53,466 bases of DNA from Actinomycetota bacterium. GTDB lineage: Bacteria > Actinomycetota > Acidimicrobiia > Acidimicrobiales > AC-35. Where the stretch lies: NCBI GenBank assembly GCA_005884125.1, contig VAXP01000127.1:6175-59640 (forward strand), in the 5' to 3' direction. Positions within the stretch are counted from its first letter, which is position 1, and every line of letters begins with the position of its first letter. Below, piece after piece: positions 1-8,347 of the stretch. A program made the position numbers and the translations under genes. Under the pieces are notes generated by a model, which searched no databases, was not told the DNA's origin, and was given only the letters and a program-made list of their open reading frames with translations.

Positions 1-257
1 ACGTCGAGGAAGTCGCCGTCGCCGGGGATGGCGTCGGCCACCGGGCGCCGGTGCAGCTCCCAGCGCCGGGCGTCGCCGCTGAAGCCGGACCGCCAGTAGG
101 CGTCGTCCGAGGCCAGGTAGGCATCGACGAGGCTGGCGTTGACCAGCCGGTACCAGTCGCCCTCCTCGAGCCGGCCGGAGGCCAGGGCCCGGTCGAGCCG
201 GCCGATCTCCTCGCGACACCGGCGGCGGACCTCCTCCAGGGGCTGGTCCGCGGCCAC
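1..257 (-). CDS. SAM-dependent methyltransferase, N-terminal part (runs off the window)
   Basis: The minus-strand frame from a GTG at 257 runs off the left edge and gives about 85 residues. The end reads DGDFLDV, which matches motif I (hydrophobic-D-hGxGxG) of class I methyltransferases just before the glycine loop. The preceding AYLASDDAYWRSGFSG is the N-terminal cap often seen in small actinobacterial methyltransferases that begin with a W..R..I..AI segment before motif I. The start lies 20 nt after the stop of the upstream acyl-CoA synthetase-type gene, so the two may be cotranscribed. A GGAGG about 20 nt upstream is too distant to be a clear ribosome site. The substrate cannot be guessed, because the catalytic two-thirds is outside the window. 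Confidence 0.6.
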   Translation of the reverse strand, partial: MAADQPLEEVRRRCREEIGRLDRALASGRLEEGDWYRLVNASLVDAYLASDDAYWRSGFSGDARRWELHRRPVADAIPGDGDFLD

Positions 258-276
258 GCCGCAGGGTAGGCGGGTG

Positions 277-1815
277 CTACCTCCGCCCACCGCCGCCCGG
301 GTAGCCCCCGCCCCCGAAGCGCGAGTCCAGGGCGTCGTAGTCGACCACCCACCCGTCCCGGGGGAGCTTGTCGACGAACTCGACGCTGCGGGGCTTCTTG
401 TAGGAGGCGATGTTGGCCCGGCAGTGCTCGATGATCTCCTCGGCCGTGACCGTCTCTCCCTGCCTGGGCACCACGATGGCCTTGACGCTCTGCGTCCAGG
501 TCGGGTCGGGAACGCCGATCACGGCGCACTCGGCCACGGCCGGATGCCGGGCTATGCACCCCTCCACCTCAGCCGGGTAGATGTTCTCGGCCGCCGACTT
601 GATGAGCCGGGTCTTGGGACCGATGAAGGTGATCGAGCCGTCCTCCTCCCGGCGGCCCAGGTCGTTGGTGTGGTGCCACCCGCCGGCCTGGCGGATGGCA
701 CTGAGGTCGGGGCGTGCGTGGTATCCCGACATCACCGTCGGGCCTCGGGCCACGATCTCGCCCACCTCGCCCGGGGCCACCTCGCTGCCATCGGGGTCGA
801 CGATGCGCACCTGCACCACCGGCGAGGGGCGACCGGAGTTGCCCTGGGCCGCGCCCCCGACAGCGTTGAAGGTCAGCATCCCCATGACCTCGGTCTGCCC
901 GTAGCCGGCCGGCTTGCGGGCCCAGGGGCTGGTGTCCACCGTCACCATGTCGTTCCACTCCGGCTTGCCCCGGAAGGCCCTCAGGGTCTTGAGGTTGTAG
1001 CGGCCCTCCTGATTGGCGTCGATGATCTGGTCCATGGTCGGGCCCATGATGAAGGCGCCCGTGCACCCCTCGCCTTCGACCAGCCTGCAGATCTCCTCGG
1101 CGTCGACCCGGCGGGTGAAGACGTTGGTGCCCGCGAGATGGAAGGTGGCCAGCGTGGTCATGAGCGTGGCCACGTGAAAGAGCGGGCCCGAGTTGAGGTA
1201 CACGTAGTCAGAGCCGATCTCCTGCAGGTTGGCCATGATCAGGTCCTGGAAGATGACGGCCGTGTGGCTCAGGAGGGCACCGTTGGGCCGGCCCGTGAAG
1301 GCTGCGGTGTAGAGCTGCAGGACCGGGGCGCCGGGATCGACCTGGATGCCGGGGTCCTCGGGCGATCCCGATGCCAGGAAGGCCTCGTAGCTCCCAGGTC
1401 CCTGGTCGTCGTGGCGCAGCCAGAGGGCGTCCCTACCGGTCTCCTTCCGGGCCTGGCGGACGGCGTCGCCGATCTCGTCCTCCTGCCAGATGACCACCGC
1501 GGGCTTGACGTCCTCCAGGACGAAGGCCAGCTCCTGGGCCGACTGACGCCAGTTGACGGGACAGAACACGGCGCCTGTCTTGGCCGCGGCCAGGACCCCC
1601 TCGAGCACGCGGTGGCAGTTCTGTCCCAGCCACAGGATGCGCTCGCCTGACCCGAAGCCGCTGCCCACCAGGGCGTTGGCCAGACGATTGACGCGGTCGT
1701 CCATCTCCGGGTACGTGAGCCGGGAGTCCTGGCACACCAGCGCGGTCTGGCGGGGGTAGCTGCGGCGGTGCTCGCGCAGCACGTCGCCCAGGGTCAGCGT
1801 GTGGAGCACGTCCAT
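277..1815 (-). CDS. Divergent AMP-binding (acyl-CoA synthetase-like) protein
   Basis: A 512-residue member of the ANL superfamily (acyl-CoA synthetases, which activate fatty or other carboxylic acids through an acyl-AMP). The fold is complete: an N-terminal LTYPEMDDRVNRLANAL helix, GYGQTE (motif A5) near residue 300, HTNDLG (A7) and an ENIYPAEVE A8-like segment. Two key sites are unusual. The phosphate loop (residues 169-180) reads YTAAFTGRPNGA instead of YTSGTTGxPKG, so its lysine is Asn. The C-terminal A10 motif normally ends with a catalytic Lys (xxGKxxK), but here the tail is LPRDGWVVDYDALDSRF with no such Lys. The ATG at 1815 was chosen because MDVLHTLTLGDVL is a typical family N-terminus and the reading frame upstream is not protein-like. 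It may be a synthetase subfamily with altered chemistry, or a thioesterase-like or regulatory homologue. Confidence 0.85.
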   Translation of the reverse strand: MDVLHTLTLGDVLREHRRSYPRQTALVCQDSRLTYPEMDDRVNRLANALVGSGFGSGERILWLGQNCHRVLEGVLAAAKTGAVFCPVNWRQSAQELAFVLEDVKPAVVIWQEDEIGDAVRQARKETGRDALWLRHDDQGPGSYEAFLASGSPEDPGIQVDPGAPVLQLYTAAFTGRPNGALLSHTAVIFQDLIMANLQEIGSDYVYLNSGPLFHVATLMTTLATFHLAGTNVFTRRVDAEEICRLVEGEGCTGAFIMGPTMDQIIDANQEGRYNLKTLRAFRGKPEWNDMVTVDTSPWARKPAGYGQTEVMGMLTFNAVGGAAQGNSGRPSPVVQVRIVDPDGSEVAPGEVGEIVARGPTVMSGYHARPDLSAIRQAGGWHHTNDLGRREEDGSITFIGPKTRLIKSAAENIYPAEVEGCIARHPAVAECAVIGVPDPTWTQSVKAIVVPRQGETVTAEEIIEHCRANIASYKKPRSVEFVDKLPRDGWVVDYDALDSRFGGGGYPGGGGRR

Positions 1816-1848
1816 GACACCCGTGACCCGGTGCGGCACGACGGTGCG

Positions 1849-2790
1849 GTGAACCCCGACGCGGTCGCCGGCGCGCCCGAAGCGGCGGGCGCGGGCGCGA
1901 GCGGTGACGACCTGGACGCCTCGGGGGTGCCCCGCCACGACGTGCCCGCCGGGGGGAGGAGCGGCTTCACCCTGGTGCAGGGACGCCAGGTGCACTACCT
2001 GCAGTGGGGCCGCAGCTCGGCGCCACCGGTGCTGTGCCTGCACGGTGGGGGCCAGACGGCCTACATGTACGAGGAGCTGGGAGGAGCCCTGGCTCCCAGC
2101 CACCACGTGCTGGCGCCCGACCTTCCCAGCCACGGCGACTCCGATTCCCTGGCCGGCATGGCCCGGACCGACATCGCCGCCACCCTCCCCCCGCTGCTCG
2201 GGCACTTCGGGCTGGAGCGCGTCGCCGTCGTGGGCGCCTCCCTGGGGGGCATCGTGGCCATCACTCTGGCGGCCGCCCAACCCGGGCTGGTTGCCGGGAT
2301 CGTGCTCATCGACGTGGGCCACCGCCTCGAGGAGGAGGGGGTGCTGCGCATCATCGACTTCATGAGCAGGCAGGACTCCTTCGCCTCCCTGGACGAGGCC
2401 GCGGCTGCCATCGCCGCCTACCTGCCCCATCGCAAGGAGATACGGGCCTCGAGCCTGACCCGCAACCTCCGCCAGCGCCCCGACGGGCGCTGGCAGTGGA
2501 AGCACTCCTATGGAAGGCGCCTGCGGGAGCAGGGCGACGAGACGGCGGGCGACTGGCGCGGGGTCCTGGCCGGGCTGGGCGAGGATGCGGCCGGCCTGCG
2601 CTGCCCCGTGCTGGTCCTGCGGGGCTCGGCCAGCGACGTGCTGTCCGACGAGGGGGCGGAGGAGGTGGCCGCCCTCATCCCCGACGCCCGCCTGGCGACC
2701 GTTGTCAACGCCGGCCACCTGGCCGCCGGGGACAACCCGGAGTCCACCGTCGGGCTGGTGGTCTCCTTCCTGGCCGAGTTGGGTTGGTGA
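1849..2790 (+). CDS. Alpha/beta-fold hydrolase
   Basis: A 313-residue alpha/beta hydrolase. The oxyanion region is LCLHGGGQTAYM, the nucleophile elbow is VVGASLGGIVA (G-x-S-x-G), the acid is probably the Asp in VLRGSASDVLS, and the histidine is in VVNAGHLAAGDNPE. These give the Ser-Asp-His triad in the right order. It is divergent from the AMP-binding gene at 1815, 33 nt away. The GTG at 1849 was chosen; another in-frame GTG at 1831 is possible. The first 35 residues are Ala/Gly/Asp-rich and not part of the fold. Substrates of such enzymes range from esters and lactones to ring-cleavage products. The neighbourhood of CoA ligases and acyl-CoA dehydrogenases suggests a catabolic hydrolase, but nothing fixes the substrate. 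Confidence 0.85.
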   Translation: MNPDAVAGAPEAAGAGASGDDLDASGVPRHDVPAGGRSGFTLVQGRQVHYLQWGRSSAPPVLCLHGGGQTAYMYEELGGALAPSHHVLAPDLPSHGDSDSLAGMARTDIAATLPPLLGHFGLERVAVVGASLGGIVAITLAAAQPGLVAGIVLIDVGHRLEEEGVLRIIDFMSRQDSFASLDEAAAAIAAYLPHRKEIRASSLTRNLRQRPDGRWQWKHSYGRRLREQGDETAGDWRGVLAGLGEDAAGLRCPVLVLRGSASDVLSDEGAEEVAALIPDARLATVVNAGHLAAGDNPESTVGLVVSFLAELGW

Positions 2791-2825
2791 GCGATGGATG
2801 GCGCGGCCCGATCCCTTGGGCGGCC

Positions 2826-4385
2826 TTAGCCGACGCCCAGGTGGTGCTTGAGGATCTTCCCCGTGGCGTTGCGGGGTAGCTCGTCCAGGAAGCGGATGTG
2901 GCGGGGCACCTTGTAGTCGGCCAGGCGCTGGGCGCAGAAGGCCCTCAGGATCTCGGGGGTGGCCTCGTCCCCGTCGCGGACGACGACGAAGGCGGCCACG
3001 TCCTCCCCCAGCACGGCGTGAGGCACGCCGATCACCGCTGCCTCCACCACGGAAGGGTGCTCCAGGAGCACGGCCTCGACGTCGGTGGCGTAGATGTTGT
3101 TGCCGCCCCTGATGATCACCTCCTTCTTCCGTCCCACGATGTAGAGGTAGCCGTCCTGGTCGAGCCGCCCCAGGTCGCCGGTGTGGAGCCAGCCCCCCGA
3201 CCAGGTGTGCTCCGTCGCCTCCGCGTCCCGGTAGTACTCCCGCTGCCTGCCGGGCATGCGGATGAGGACCTCGCCGACACCACCTGCTTCCAGCGGGGCA
3301 CCGCCCTCGCCGGCGATGCGCACCTCCATGGGCGCCATGGGCTTGCCCACCGAGCCCACCCTCCGCTCCGCCTCCTCTCTGGGCATGGCGCAGTAGGCGG
3401 GCCCGGCCTCGGTCATCCCGTAGCCGTTGGACACGGTGGCGTGAGGCATGCGCGTCTGCAGGCGGCGCAGCGTCTCCGGCGCCACCGGAGCGCTCCCCAG
3501 TGCGCACAGCCCCAGGCTGGAGAGGTCGGCCGACTCGAATTCCTGATGGTTGAGGATGAGCTGGGCCATGGCCGGGACGATGAAGGCGGCCGTGGGCCGC
3601 TCGCTGGCCACCGCCTGGAGCCAGCGCCCCGCGTCGAAACGGGCCATGAAGAGGGCACCCATGCCCAGCTTCATGGGGTTGTACACGAAGGCGATGCCGG
3701 CGAAGGTGAACAGGGGCGAGGCGTGAATCCAGCTGGACCCGGTCCACGGCGGCTCCCCGTTGGGCAGGAGCGACACGTTCCGGTGCCGGACGACCACGCC
3801 CTTGGGTGAGCCGGTTGTGCCCGAGGTGTACATGATGTCGGCCAGGTCGGCGCCGTCGAGCGGGACCTGGATCTCGTCGCCGTCGGGGTCGAGTACGTCG
3901 TCCCACCGAGCGGCGACGGCGGCCAGGTCACCCGCCGTCTCCGATGCGGTGCCGGGTCCGGGTCCGGGCCCGCCGGCTCCGTCCGTCACCACGACCAGGG
4001 CCAGGGTCGGGACCTGGGGTACGGCGGCGGCCAGGGTGGGCAGAAGGGCCCGGTCGGTCACGGCGGCGCGAGCCCCGGCGTGGTCCAGGATGGTGACCAG
4101 CTCGGGGACGGTCAGGCGGGTGTTGGTGGGCACGGCGACGGCACCCGCCTTGTGCACGGCGGCGTAGGCCACCACCCAGCGAAGGACCTCGTCGCTGCCC
4201 AGATATATCGAGACCCGATCGCCCTTGGCCACGCCCCGGGCCAGCAGACCCCGGGCCAGCCGGTTGGACTCCTGCTCCCACCGGGCGAAGGTGATCTCTG
4301 TCCCTGCGTCCAGGTTGCGGTAGGCGACCTCGCGGCCGTGCAGGCGCGCCATCGTCCGCAGCTGGTCGGTCAGGAGCTCGGCCAT
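2826..4385 (-). CDS. Acyl-CoA synthetase (AMP-forming)
   Basis: A 519-residue class I adenylate-forming enzyme with all core motifs: YTSGTTGSPKG (A3, residues 186-196), GYGMTEAG (A5), HTGDLG (A7), an A8 hinge with GRKKEVIIRGG and the C-terminal NATGKILKHHL with the catalytic Lys near residue 510. It should convert a carboxylic acid, ATP and CoA into acyl-CoA, AMP and PPi in the cytoplasm. A Gly/Pro-rich insert (about residues 135-155) lies before A3. It is convergent with the alpha/beta hydrolase (36 nt between stops). Unlike the neighbour at 277-1815, it keeps every catalytic residue, so it is the likely working ligase of this pair. Chain-length preference cannot be read from sequence. Confidence 0.92.
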   Translation of the reverse strand: MAELLTDQLRTMARLHGREVAYRNLDAGTEITFARWEQESNRLARGLLARGVAKGDRVSIYLGSDEVLRWVVAYAAVHKAGAVAVPTNTRLTVPELVTILDHAGARAAVTDRALLPTLAAAVPQVPTLALVVVTDGAGGPGPGPGTASETAGDLAAVAARWDDVLDPDGDEIQVPLDGADLADIMYTSGTTGSPKGVVVRHRNVSLLPNGEPPWTGSSWIHASPLFTFAGIAFVYNPMKLGMGALFMARFDAGRWLQAVASERPTAAFIVPAMAQLILNHQEFESADLSSLGLCALGSAPVAPETLRRLQTRMPHATVSNGYGMTEAGPAYCAMPREEAERRVGSVGKPMAPMEVRIAGEGGAPLEAGGVGEVLIRMPGRQREYYRDAEATEHTWSGGWLHTGDLGRLDQDGYLYIVGRKKEVIIRGGNNIYATDVEAVLLEHPSVVEAAVIGVPHAVLGEDVAAFVVVRDGDEATPEILRAFCAQRLADYKVPRHIRFLDELPRNATGKILKHHLGVG

Positions 4386-4487
4386 GGGAGCACAGCAGCA
4401 TGGATCGGCCCCGCCCCTCCGTCAACGCCGGTCCTGGGGCGCGGCCCGGGATGGCCGGCGCCGGCGGCGGTGGGCCAGGCTGGGGCG

Positions 4488-5009
4488 GTGGAGCGATGCG
4501 AGGAGTGCGGCTTCGACCCCGAATCGGTCACGCCCGCCACCGCGGCGGGGGCCGTGCGGGAGCTGGGCCGGCGCTACCGGGCACCGCTGACCCGCTTCCT
4601 GCCCGGCGAGGACGGCGCCGCGGTCCTCTCGCAGCGTCCCGCTCCCCAGGTGTGGTCGGCGATCGAGTACGCGGGCCACGTCCGCGACGTCCTCGTCCTG
4701 GTCGACCGGCGCGTCGCCCAGGTGCTGGCCGAGCACGACCCGGAGCTGGAGCCGGTCGACCTCGAGGCCGCCGTCGAGGGGGGCGGGTACCGGGAGCTCG
4801 ACGCGGTGACGGTGGCCGACGAGCTGGCCGCGGCGGCCGATCGCCTGGCCCCGGCCCTGGAGGCGCTGGCGCCCGAGGACTGGAAGCGCAGCGGTCGGCG
4901 GGCCGGAGAGCCCCGGTCGGTGCTCGACATGGCCAGGCGGGCCGTGCACGAGGGCAGCCACCATCTCCTGGACGTGGGCCGGGTGCTGCGCAGGGTGCGG
5001 GGCCGCTGA
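4488..5009 (+). CDS. DinB-like / mycothiol-dependent isomerase-fold protein
   Basis: A 173-residue protein that starts with a GTG at 4488, giving the N-terminus xERCEECGFD with a CxxC motif followed by GF, a common opening in actinobacterial DinB-family proteins. It contains WSAIEYAGHVRDVLVLVDRRV and, near the C-terminus, AVHEGSHHLLDVGRVL. The spaced histidines (AGHVRDV and EGSHHLLD) are the usual metal ligands of the DinB/MDMPI four-helix bundle. Members bind a divalent metal and some act as thiol-dependent isomerases or transferases with mycothiol or bacillithiol. The exact reaction is unknown. It is convergent with the acyl-CoA dehydrogenase that ends at 5024. Confidence 0.8.
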   Translation: MERCEECGFDPESVTPATAAGAVRELGRRYRAPLTRFLPGEDGAAVLSQRPAPQVWSAIEYAGHVRDVLVLVDRRVAQVLAEHDPELEPVDLEAAVEGGGYRELDAVTVADELAAAADRLAPALEALAPEDWKRSGRRAGEPRSVLDMARRAVHEGSHHLLDVGRVLRRVRGR

Positions 5010-5023
5010 AGGCCGGGCGGCAG

Positions 5024-6028
5024 CTAGGGCCGGGTGAGGAGCTCGCCCAGGCGGTCGTGGTGCCAGCTGCTCGTGCCTAGGAAGTGCTCGGACGCGTAGG
5101 CCCGGCGGATGAACAGGTGGAGGTCGTGCTCCCACGTGTAGCCGATGCTGCCGTGGATCTGCATGGCTTGCTTGGCGTTGAGCCTGGCCGCCTCACCTGC
5201 GGCGGCCTTGGCCACGTGGGCGGCACGGTGGCGGTCGGAGTCGACCGCGTCGATCGTCATGGCCGCGTAGTACACGGCGCTCCAGGCCCGCTCCCGGGCC
5301 AGGGCCATGTTGGCCAGCTTGTGCTGCACGGCCTGGAACGAGCCGATGGGCCGCCCGAACTGGTGGCGGACCTTGGCGTAGGCCAGGGTGGCGTCGAAGA
5401 GCCAGCGGATGGTGCCCAGGAGCTCGGCCGCCGCCGCCACATAGGCCCGCTCCAGCAGGGCGGTGACCACGTCGGGGTCGAGAACCGCGAGCGGACCTCG
5501 CCAGGCTCCGGTGTCCACCCGGGCCAGCCGCCGCGACGTGTCGATGGTCGCTTGGGGCCGGGTGGGGAGATCCCGGGCGAAGCCGACCGTGGGCCGGCGC
5601 TCATCGCCGCCCACGATCGCCACCACCTCGACCTTGTCCGCCTCGGGGACGAAGGTCTTCACCTCCTGGGCGTTCGGGGTCCACGCCCCGTCCGACCCGG
5701 CCATGGCCACCGTGCCCGAGACCTCGCCGGCCAGGACGGGGGCGAGGAGCTCATGGCCGGTCGCCTCGACGAGGGGCAGCAGCAAGACGGTGGTCGGCAG
5801 GAAGGGCCCCGGAGCCAGCACGGCACCGGTCTCCTCCAGGAACAGGCACAGGTCGGTCACGGGCCCCCGGGCCAGCCCGCACCACTGGCGCAGGTGTTCC
5901 CACAGCGCGTCCACGACGCTCCGGTCCTCCATGTGGGCGCGCACCACGCTGGTGGGGCACTCGCGCGCCAGCATGCTGCCGGCCGTGGTGCGCAGCAGGT
6001 CCTGATCGTCGCTGAGGGAGAAGTCCAT
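5024..6028 (-). CDS. Acyl-CoA dehydrogenase (short FadE type)
   Basis: A 334-residue flavoprotein of the acyl-CoA dehydrogenase family. The N-terminal MDFSLSDDQDLLRTTAGSML is the usual helical opening. The C-terminal all-alpha domain reads VRHQFGRPIGSFQAVQHKLANMALARE, then QIHGSIGYTWEHDLHLFIRRA. The length is below the usual ~380 because the beta domain is shortened; this is typical of FadE subunits that work as the non-catalytic or partner chain of a heteromer in actinobacterial sterol and branched acyl-CoA pathways. Two-subunit operation is inferred from family precedent only. ATG at 6028. Gene order puts it alone between the DinB gene and the ABC exporter. Confidence 0.88.
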   Translation of the reverse strand: MDFSLSDDQDLLRTTAGSMLARECPTSVVRAHMEDRSVVDALWEHLRQWCGLARGPVTDLCLFLEETGAVLAPGPFLPTTVLLLPLVEATGHELLAPVLAGEVSGTVAMAGSDGAWTPNAQEVKTFVPEADKVEVVAIVGGDERRPTVGFARDLPTRPQATIDTSRRLARVDTGAWRGPLAVLDPDVVTALLERAYVAAAAELLGTIRWLFDATLAYAKVRHQFGRPIGSFQAVQHKLANMALARERAWSAVYYAAMTIDAVDSDRHRAAHVAKAAAGEAARLNAKQAMQIHGSIGYTWEHDLHLFIRRAYASEHFLGTSSWHHDRLGELLTRP

Positions 6029-6117
6029 GCCGGTATCCGCTGCGCTGGAGGGCCGTGCTGGGCCAGCGGGACGATCACTAACGTGACGCTTCCGCCACTC
6101 TAGGACAGGAGCGGACG

Positions 6118-6159
6118 ATGCGACTGAAGGACAGGGTCGCCGTCATCAGCGGCTCCTAG
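6118..6159 (+). pseudogene. SDR (short-chain dehydrogenase) start remnant, 13 codons then stop
   Basis: An ATG at 6118, preceded by a good ribosome site (AGGAG, 7 nt upstream) and a possible TAACGT -10 box at 6079, opens MRLKDRVAVISGS and then a TAG at 6157. MRLKDRVAVITGG is the classic N-terminus of SDR enzymes, immediately before the NAD-binding TGxxxGIG loop. Nothing SDR-like follows in any frame, because the next gene on the other strand begins four bases later. This looks like a short-chain dehydrogenase of which only the expression signals and first beta-strand survive. A chance match over 13 codons is possible, but the coincidence with a good ribosome site argues against it. Confidence 0.55.
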
Positions 6160-6162
6160 CCA

Positions 6163-7250
6163 TTAGGCGGCCGCGCCCGAGAGCAGGACCCGCCTGAGCC
6201 GGGCCGTGGCCAGCACGAGCAGGACGGCGGCGAAGCCCGCCAGCACGAGGAGCTGGCGCGAGATGGCGCCGACACCGGCGTGGCGGCCGACTATGGCGAC
6301 GAAGGCGTCCATGGCCCAGGCGTGGGGGAACACGTGCCCGAGCACGCGCATGGGCGCCCCCACGATGGACAGCGGCCACATGCACCCGCCCAGCATCCCC
6401 ATGGCGATGCCGAGCGGGGGCGTGACCGCGAGGGTCTGCTCGGGTGTTCGAGCCAGCGTGGCGACGAGCAGGGCCGCCCCCGTGCTCACCAGGGCGAAGG
6501 CGACGAGCAGGGCCGCCACGGCCACGGGGTCGCCCCAGTCGATTCGGAAAAGAACGACCCCGGCCAGCACGATCACCGCCCCCTGGACGAGGGCGATGGC
6601 GAGGCGCCCCAGGGCGACGCCGAGGAGGATCGTCGAGGTGCGCAACGGAGTGCTCAGGACCCGGCGGGTGACGCCCCCGCGGCGGGTCTCCACGATCCCC
6701 GCGGCCGCTGCCATCGACGTGATGAACATGAACAGCACGAGGTTGGAAGGGGCGGTGTAGTCGAACCCACGCGGCTCTGACCTCCCCGACCGTCCCGCGG
6801 GCGTGACCGCCGCGCTCGGACCTCGCGGCTCACCAGGGCGGAGACGGTCGCGCCCAGGGCGATGGACTGGCGTCGCGTCGGGTCGACCAGGAGTTGAACC
6901 GTGGCGTGCTGCCCGGAGCGGAGGCGGTCGTCGTAGTCATCCGGGATGACCAGGCCCCCGGCCTCCACGCCCAGGCGGACGGCGCGCTCGAGCGATCCCA
7001 GGCTGGCGTAGCCGTGCAGCCGCACGGCCCGGGACGCGGCCAGGCGGGAACGCAGCTCGACGCCCCGGGGCCCGGGGCTGTGGTCGATGACCCCGAGCGA
7101 CAGCCTGGTGGCGCCGTGTACGGCCAGGCCCACGACGAACACGATCATGAGCGGGAGGACGAACAAGGCGAACCGGGCTCGGCGGTCGGCCAGCGTCAGG
7201 CGGACGTCGGTGCCGGCGATGACCAGGGCGCGGTCGAAGGCGGAGCTCAC
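6163..7250 (-). pseudogene. ABC-2 type permease, frameshifted
   Basis: Two reading frames make one ABC-2 permease. The N-terminal part starts with GTG at 7250, overlapping the upstream permease stop (GTGA), and has the first membrane segment (ARFALFVLPLMIVFVVGLAV) and a long extracellular domain to about 6815 (ATVSALVSREVRA). The C-terminal part (FDYTAPSNLVLFMFITSMAAAAG onward, to 6163) carries the remaining five or so membrane segments and the TRRGGVTRRVLSTPL coupling helix. The join needs a one-base shift near 6805-6820, in a CGCGG-rich run. It may be true decay or a lost base in the assembly. With the ATPase and first permease it would form an exporter. Confidence 0.8.
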
Positions 7251-8341
7251 GTCGACTCCGCCCACCTGGCCCGGCGCAGCGCCAGGCCGCCGGTCACCAG
7301 CCCGAAGGCGGCGAGGACGGCGACGGCGGGAGCCACGGAACGGGCCCGACCCCCTGCGGTGAGGTCGACGAAGGCGCGCAGGGCCCAGCCGTTGGGCGTG
7401 AACCGGGCCACCCGCTGCATGGCGCTGGGCAGGAGGTAGAGCTGGATGAAGTTCCCGCCCAGCAGGGCCAGCACGAAGGTGAGGCCGGCGCCGATCCCGT
7501 CCGCCTCCTCCTCGGTCGTGGCCAGGGCCGCGGCCAGGCTGGTGATGCCCATGGCGGCCAGCACCACCCCCACGCACAGCGACACCACGGGCAGGGCACC
7601 GCCCCATGTGGCGCCGAACACCCGGGACACGGCGATCCACATGACGAGCATGCTCGTCAGGCCCAGGACGAAGGTCGCCAGCACCTTCCCCGCGACCACG
7701 GCCTGGACGCGGACGGGGGCGGCCACCAGGCGCCGGAAGGTGCCGAGCTCGCGCTCACCGAGAAGGCTGCGGGAGCCGAAGGCGACGGTGAAGAACACGA
7801 AGATGATCGCCATGGAGGGCCCGTAGTAGCTGGCCGCGCTCACGCCGCCCAGGTGCCCGGTGCGGCTCTCGACGGTGATGGCGGGGGCGTGCACGTCGCC
7901 GTTGGACTGGCCCGATCGGCTGGAGAAGCCGTCGGCCAGCGCCTGGGCCACGGCCCCGGCCACGGGATTGGCGGGCGACGACAGCACCGCCAGCGGGGCT
8001 TCCCCGGCCGAGTAGCCGGCGGGGATGACCACGGCGGCGTCGACGTGGTCGTGGGCGGCCAGGGCCCGGGCCGTGTTCTCGGCGAGGGGGCGGATCGTGA
8101 CAACCCGGGCCAGCTCGGGCGCCCGCAGATAGGTGAGGAGCGCCGCCGCTCGTGGACCGCCGTCGAGGTCGGTCACCGCCAGGGTGACGTGCGCCTGACC
8201 GGCGAACTGGGAGAAGGCCAGGCTGATGATGGCGGCCAGCCCGAAGGGCGCCACGAAGGCCAGCACCAGGGCCGAGCGGTCGCGCAGCCGCTGGCGCAGG
8301 TCCTTGGCCGCCACCGCGAGCACGACTCCCACCATGCCCAC
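7247..8341 (-). CDS. ABC-2 type transporter permease
   Basis: A 364-residue membrane protein. The N-terminal cytosolic KDLRQRLRDRSALVLAFVAPFG leads into the first membrane helix. A roughly 150-residue extracytoplasmic domain follows (DLDGGPRAAALLTYL onward), then five further helices (AIIFVFFTVAFG, VLATFVLGLTSMLVMWI, VVSLCVGVVLAAMGI, GAGLTFVLALLGGNF, VAPAVAVLAAFGLV). GERELGTFRRLVAAPV is the coupling helix of ABC-2 (DrrB/NodJ-like) permeases. It starts with GTG at 8341, just after the ATPase stop, and overlaps the next permease by 4 nt. The trio is a heterodimeric drug or lipid exporter. The substrate is unknown. Confidence 0.9.
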   Translation of the reverse strand: MGMVGVVLAVAAKDLRQRLRDRSALVLAFVAPFGLAAIISLAFSQFAGQAHVTLAVTDLDGGPRAAALLTYLRAPELARVVTIRPLAENTARALAAHDHVDAAVVIPAGYSAGEAPLAVLSSPANPVAGAVAQALADGFSSRSGQSNGDVHAPAITVESRTGHLGGVSAASYYGPSMAIIFVFFTVAFGSRSLLGERELGTFRRLVAAPVRVQAVVAGKVLATFVLGLTSMLVMWIAVSRVFGATWGGALPVVSLCVGVVLAAMGITSLAAALATTEEEADGIGAGLTFVLALLGGNFIQLYLLPSAMQRVARFTPNGWALRAFVDLTAGGRARSVAPAVAVLAAFGLVTGGLALRRARWAEST

Positions 8342-8347
8342 GAGAGG

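Noticed and set aside
139-1650. Long open frame on the plus strand opposite the first synthetase gene
   Set aside because: It is antisense to a well-supported gene, and its translation is Arg/Pro/Gly-biased with no motif.
1815-1828. TGACACCCGTGACC near the start of the first AMP-binding gene as a sixth operator
   Set aside because: It lacks the right GTCA arm; only the left half matches and it overlaps the start codon. Probably chance.
6800-6820. Programmed ribosomal frameshift in the ABC-2 permease
   Set aside because: No slippery heptamer or downstream structure was seen; a lost base in a GC run is simpler.
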